Source: Deltaproteobacteria bacterium (GTDB lineage: Bacteria; Desulfobacterota; Desulfomonilia; UBA1062). Taken from it: a stretch of 14,007 nucleotides of DNA. Positions 13,581 through 14,007 of the stretch are shown one piece after another. The stretch covers positions 1 through 14,007 of the forward strand of contig JAGVNP010000310.1 of assembly GCA_020053185.1 (NCBI GenBank). Reading direction: 5' to 3'. The stretch's first letter is position 1; each line of letters begins with the position of its first letter. Position numbers and translations under genes: made by a program. The notes beneath the pieces are model-generated. The model was not told the DNA's origin. It did not search any database and saw only the letters and a list, made by a program, of their open reading frames with translations.

Positions 13581-14007
13581 GATATGCTCCTATATGCCTT
13601 GTTATATCTTGCAGTTTTTCCTTGTTTCGTATTGAGTTGTTGCTGTCGATAATCCCTTTTGCTTTGAAAGTATCAAGAGCCCCTTTATAGTGAGGAAGAC
13701 ATAAAGATTCAACCCGCTTTATCTCCCCTTTTTTATACATGCGTATTCCATGCTTGTTTATTGCCTTCAATATGTCCTTACCTGCTTTTCCTTTTGCCTC
13801 AAGATGCTCCAGGTTGCGACCCACTATGAGGTAGGCTTCCAGATAGTTCTCTATAAGCCCATCCCACAGCTCTAAATACTTTTTCTTTTCTGCAGGGATA
13901 TATACCATACCCTCAGAGTCAATGATAAGATTTTTGCTTGCCATGAAATCTGCAGCCTTGGAAAAACCTTCTTTATCCAATACGAATTCTTTTTCCAAGA
14001 TGCCTGC
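13570..14007 (-). CDS. C-terminal part of a PlsB-type glycerol-3-phosphate acyltransferase (tentative)
   Basis: The frame is open from the window edge at 14007 to a TAA at 13572-13570, so this is the last 145 residues of a longer protein. The TTG at 13998 is not a convincing start. The sequence lacks catalytic motifs but resembles the C-terminal helical region I recall in bacterial 1-acyl PlsB proteins. It has a helix pair around LELWDGLIENYLEAYLIVGRN, then MYKKGEIKRVESL, then a LPHYKGALDTFKAKGIID segment. PlsB starts phospholipid synthesis at the inner membrane. The catalytic HxxxxD would lie outside the window, so the assignment rests on tail similarity alone. It overlaps rlpA by 11 bp, indicating cotranscription. 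Confidence 0.55.
   Translation of the reverse strand, partial: AGILEKEFVLDKEGFSKAADFMASKNLIIDSEGMVYIPAEKKKYLELWDGLIENYLEAYLIVGRNLEHLEAKGKAGKDILKAINKHGIRMYKKGEIKRVESLCLPHYKGALDTFKAKGIIDSNNSIRNKEKLQDITRHIGAYLED

Overview
This window comes from a diderm (Gram-negative-type) bacterium. Evidence for an outer membrane is an RlpA lipoprotein with a SPOR domain, a PlsB-type acyltransferase and a second lipoprotein-like hydrolase. Gene content and order (M50 protease, trpS, scpA, scpB in one run; RlpA beside enolase; membrane-anchored ApbE; a stand-alone GMP-synthetase-like ATP pyrophosphatase; a geranylgeranyl-reductase-like flavoprotein) resemble anaerobes of the Desulfobacterota or Nitrospirota. 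That placement is inference from gene content. No rRNA, tRNA, CRISPR array or transposase gene is visible.

Layout. Positions 1-462 (+) hold the 3' end of a SAM-dependent methyltransferase. It converges on a minus-strand block that reads, in transcription order, sir2 then an aroE-like gene (5177-3544), a 199-bp regulatory gap, then M50 protease, trpS, scpA and scpB (3344-459). The middle, 5178-7560, looks AT-richer and accessory. It holds a strongly structured intergenic repeat, an unrecognised 8-helix membrane protein (-), a divergent regulatory region with two inverted repeats, and an alpha/beta-hydrolase with a lipoprotein-like signal (+). Next on the + strand come the stand-alone GuaA-type PP-loop protein, a GGR-like flavoprotein and a DUF2238/YjdF-like membrane protein. 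The right end, on the minus strand, is a plsB-like fragment, rlpA, eno and apbE. It converges on the + block through a hairpin built from 7-bp repeats.

How genes work together. ScpA and ScpB form the condensin-like SMC complex. TrpS charges tRNA-Trp. The M50 protease cleaves membrane proteins. Enolase is glycolytic. ApbE attaches FMN to redox proteins. RlpA acts on septal peptidoglycan. The sir2/aroE-like pair is translationally coupled (GTGA overlap), but the AroE-like protein lacks the two serines that hold the shikimate carboxylate, so its substrate is open.

Most notable observations. (1) Three transcription-unit-head genes (M50 protease, sir2, hydrolase) have TTGAC-type -35 boxes starting 36-38 nt before their ATG, a 17-nt spacer, 7-9 nt between -10 and ATG, and no Shine-Dalgarno. 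This predicts leaderless mRNAs. (2) A GMP-synthetase ATPase without its glutamine amidotransferase sits 24 bp from a GGR-like flavoprotein gene. (3) An AroE-like paralogue with an altered substrate pocket is coupled to a sirtuin. (4) A long structured repeat element and an inverted 7-mer array lie between genes.
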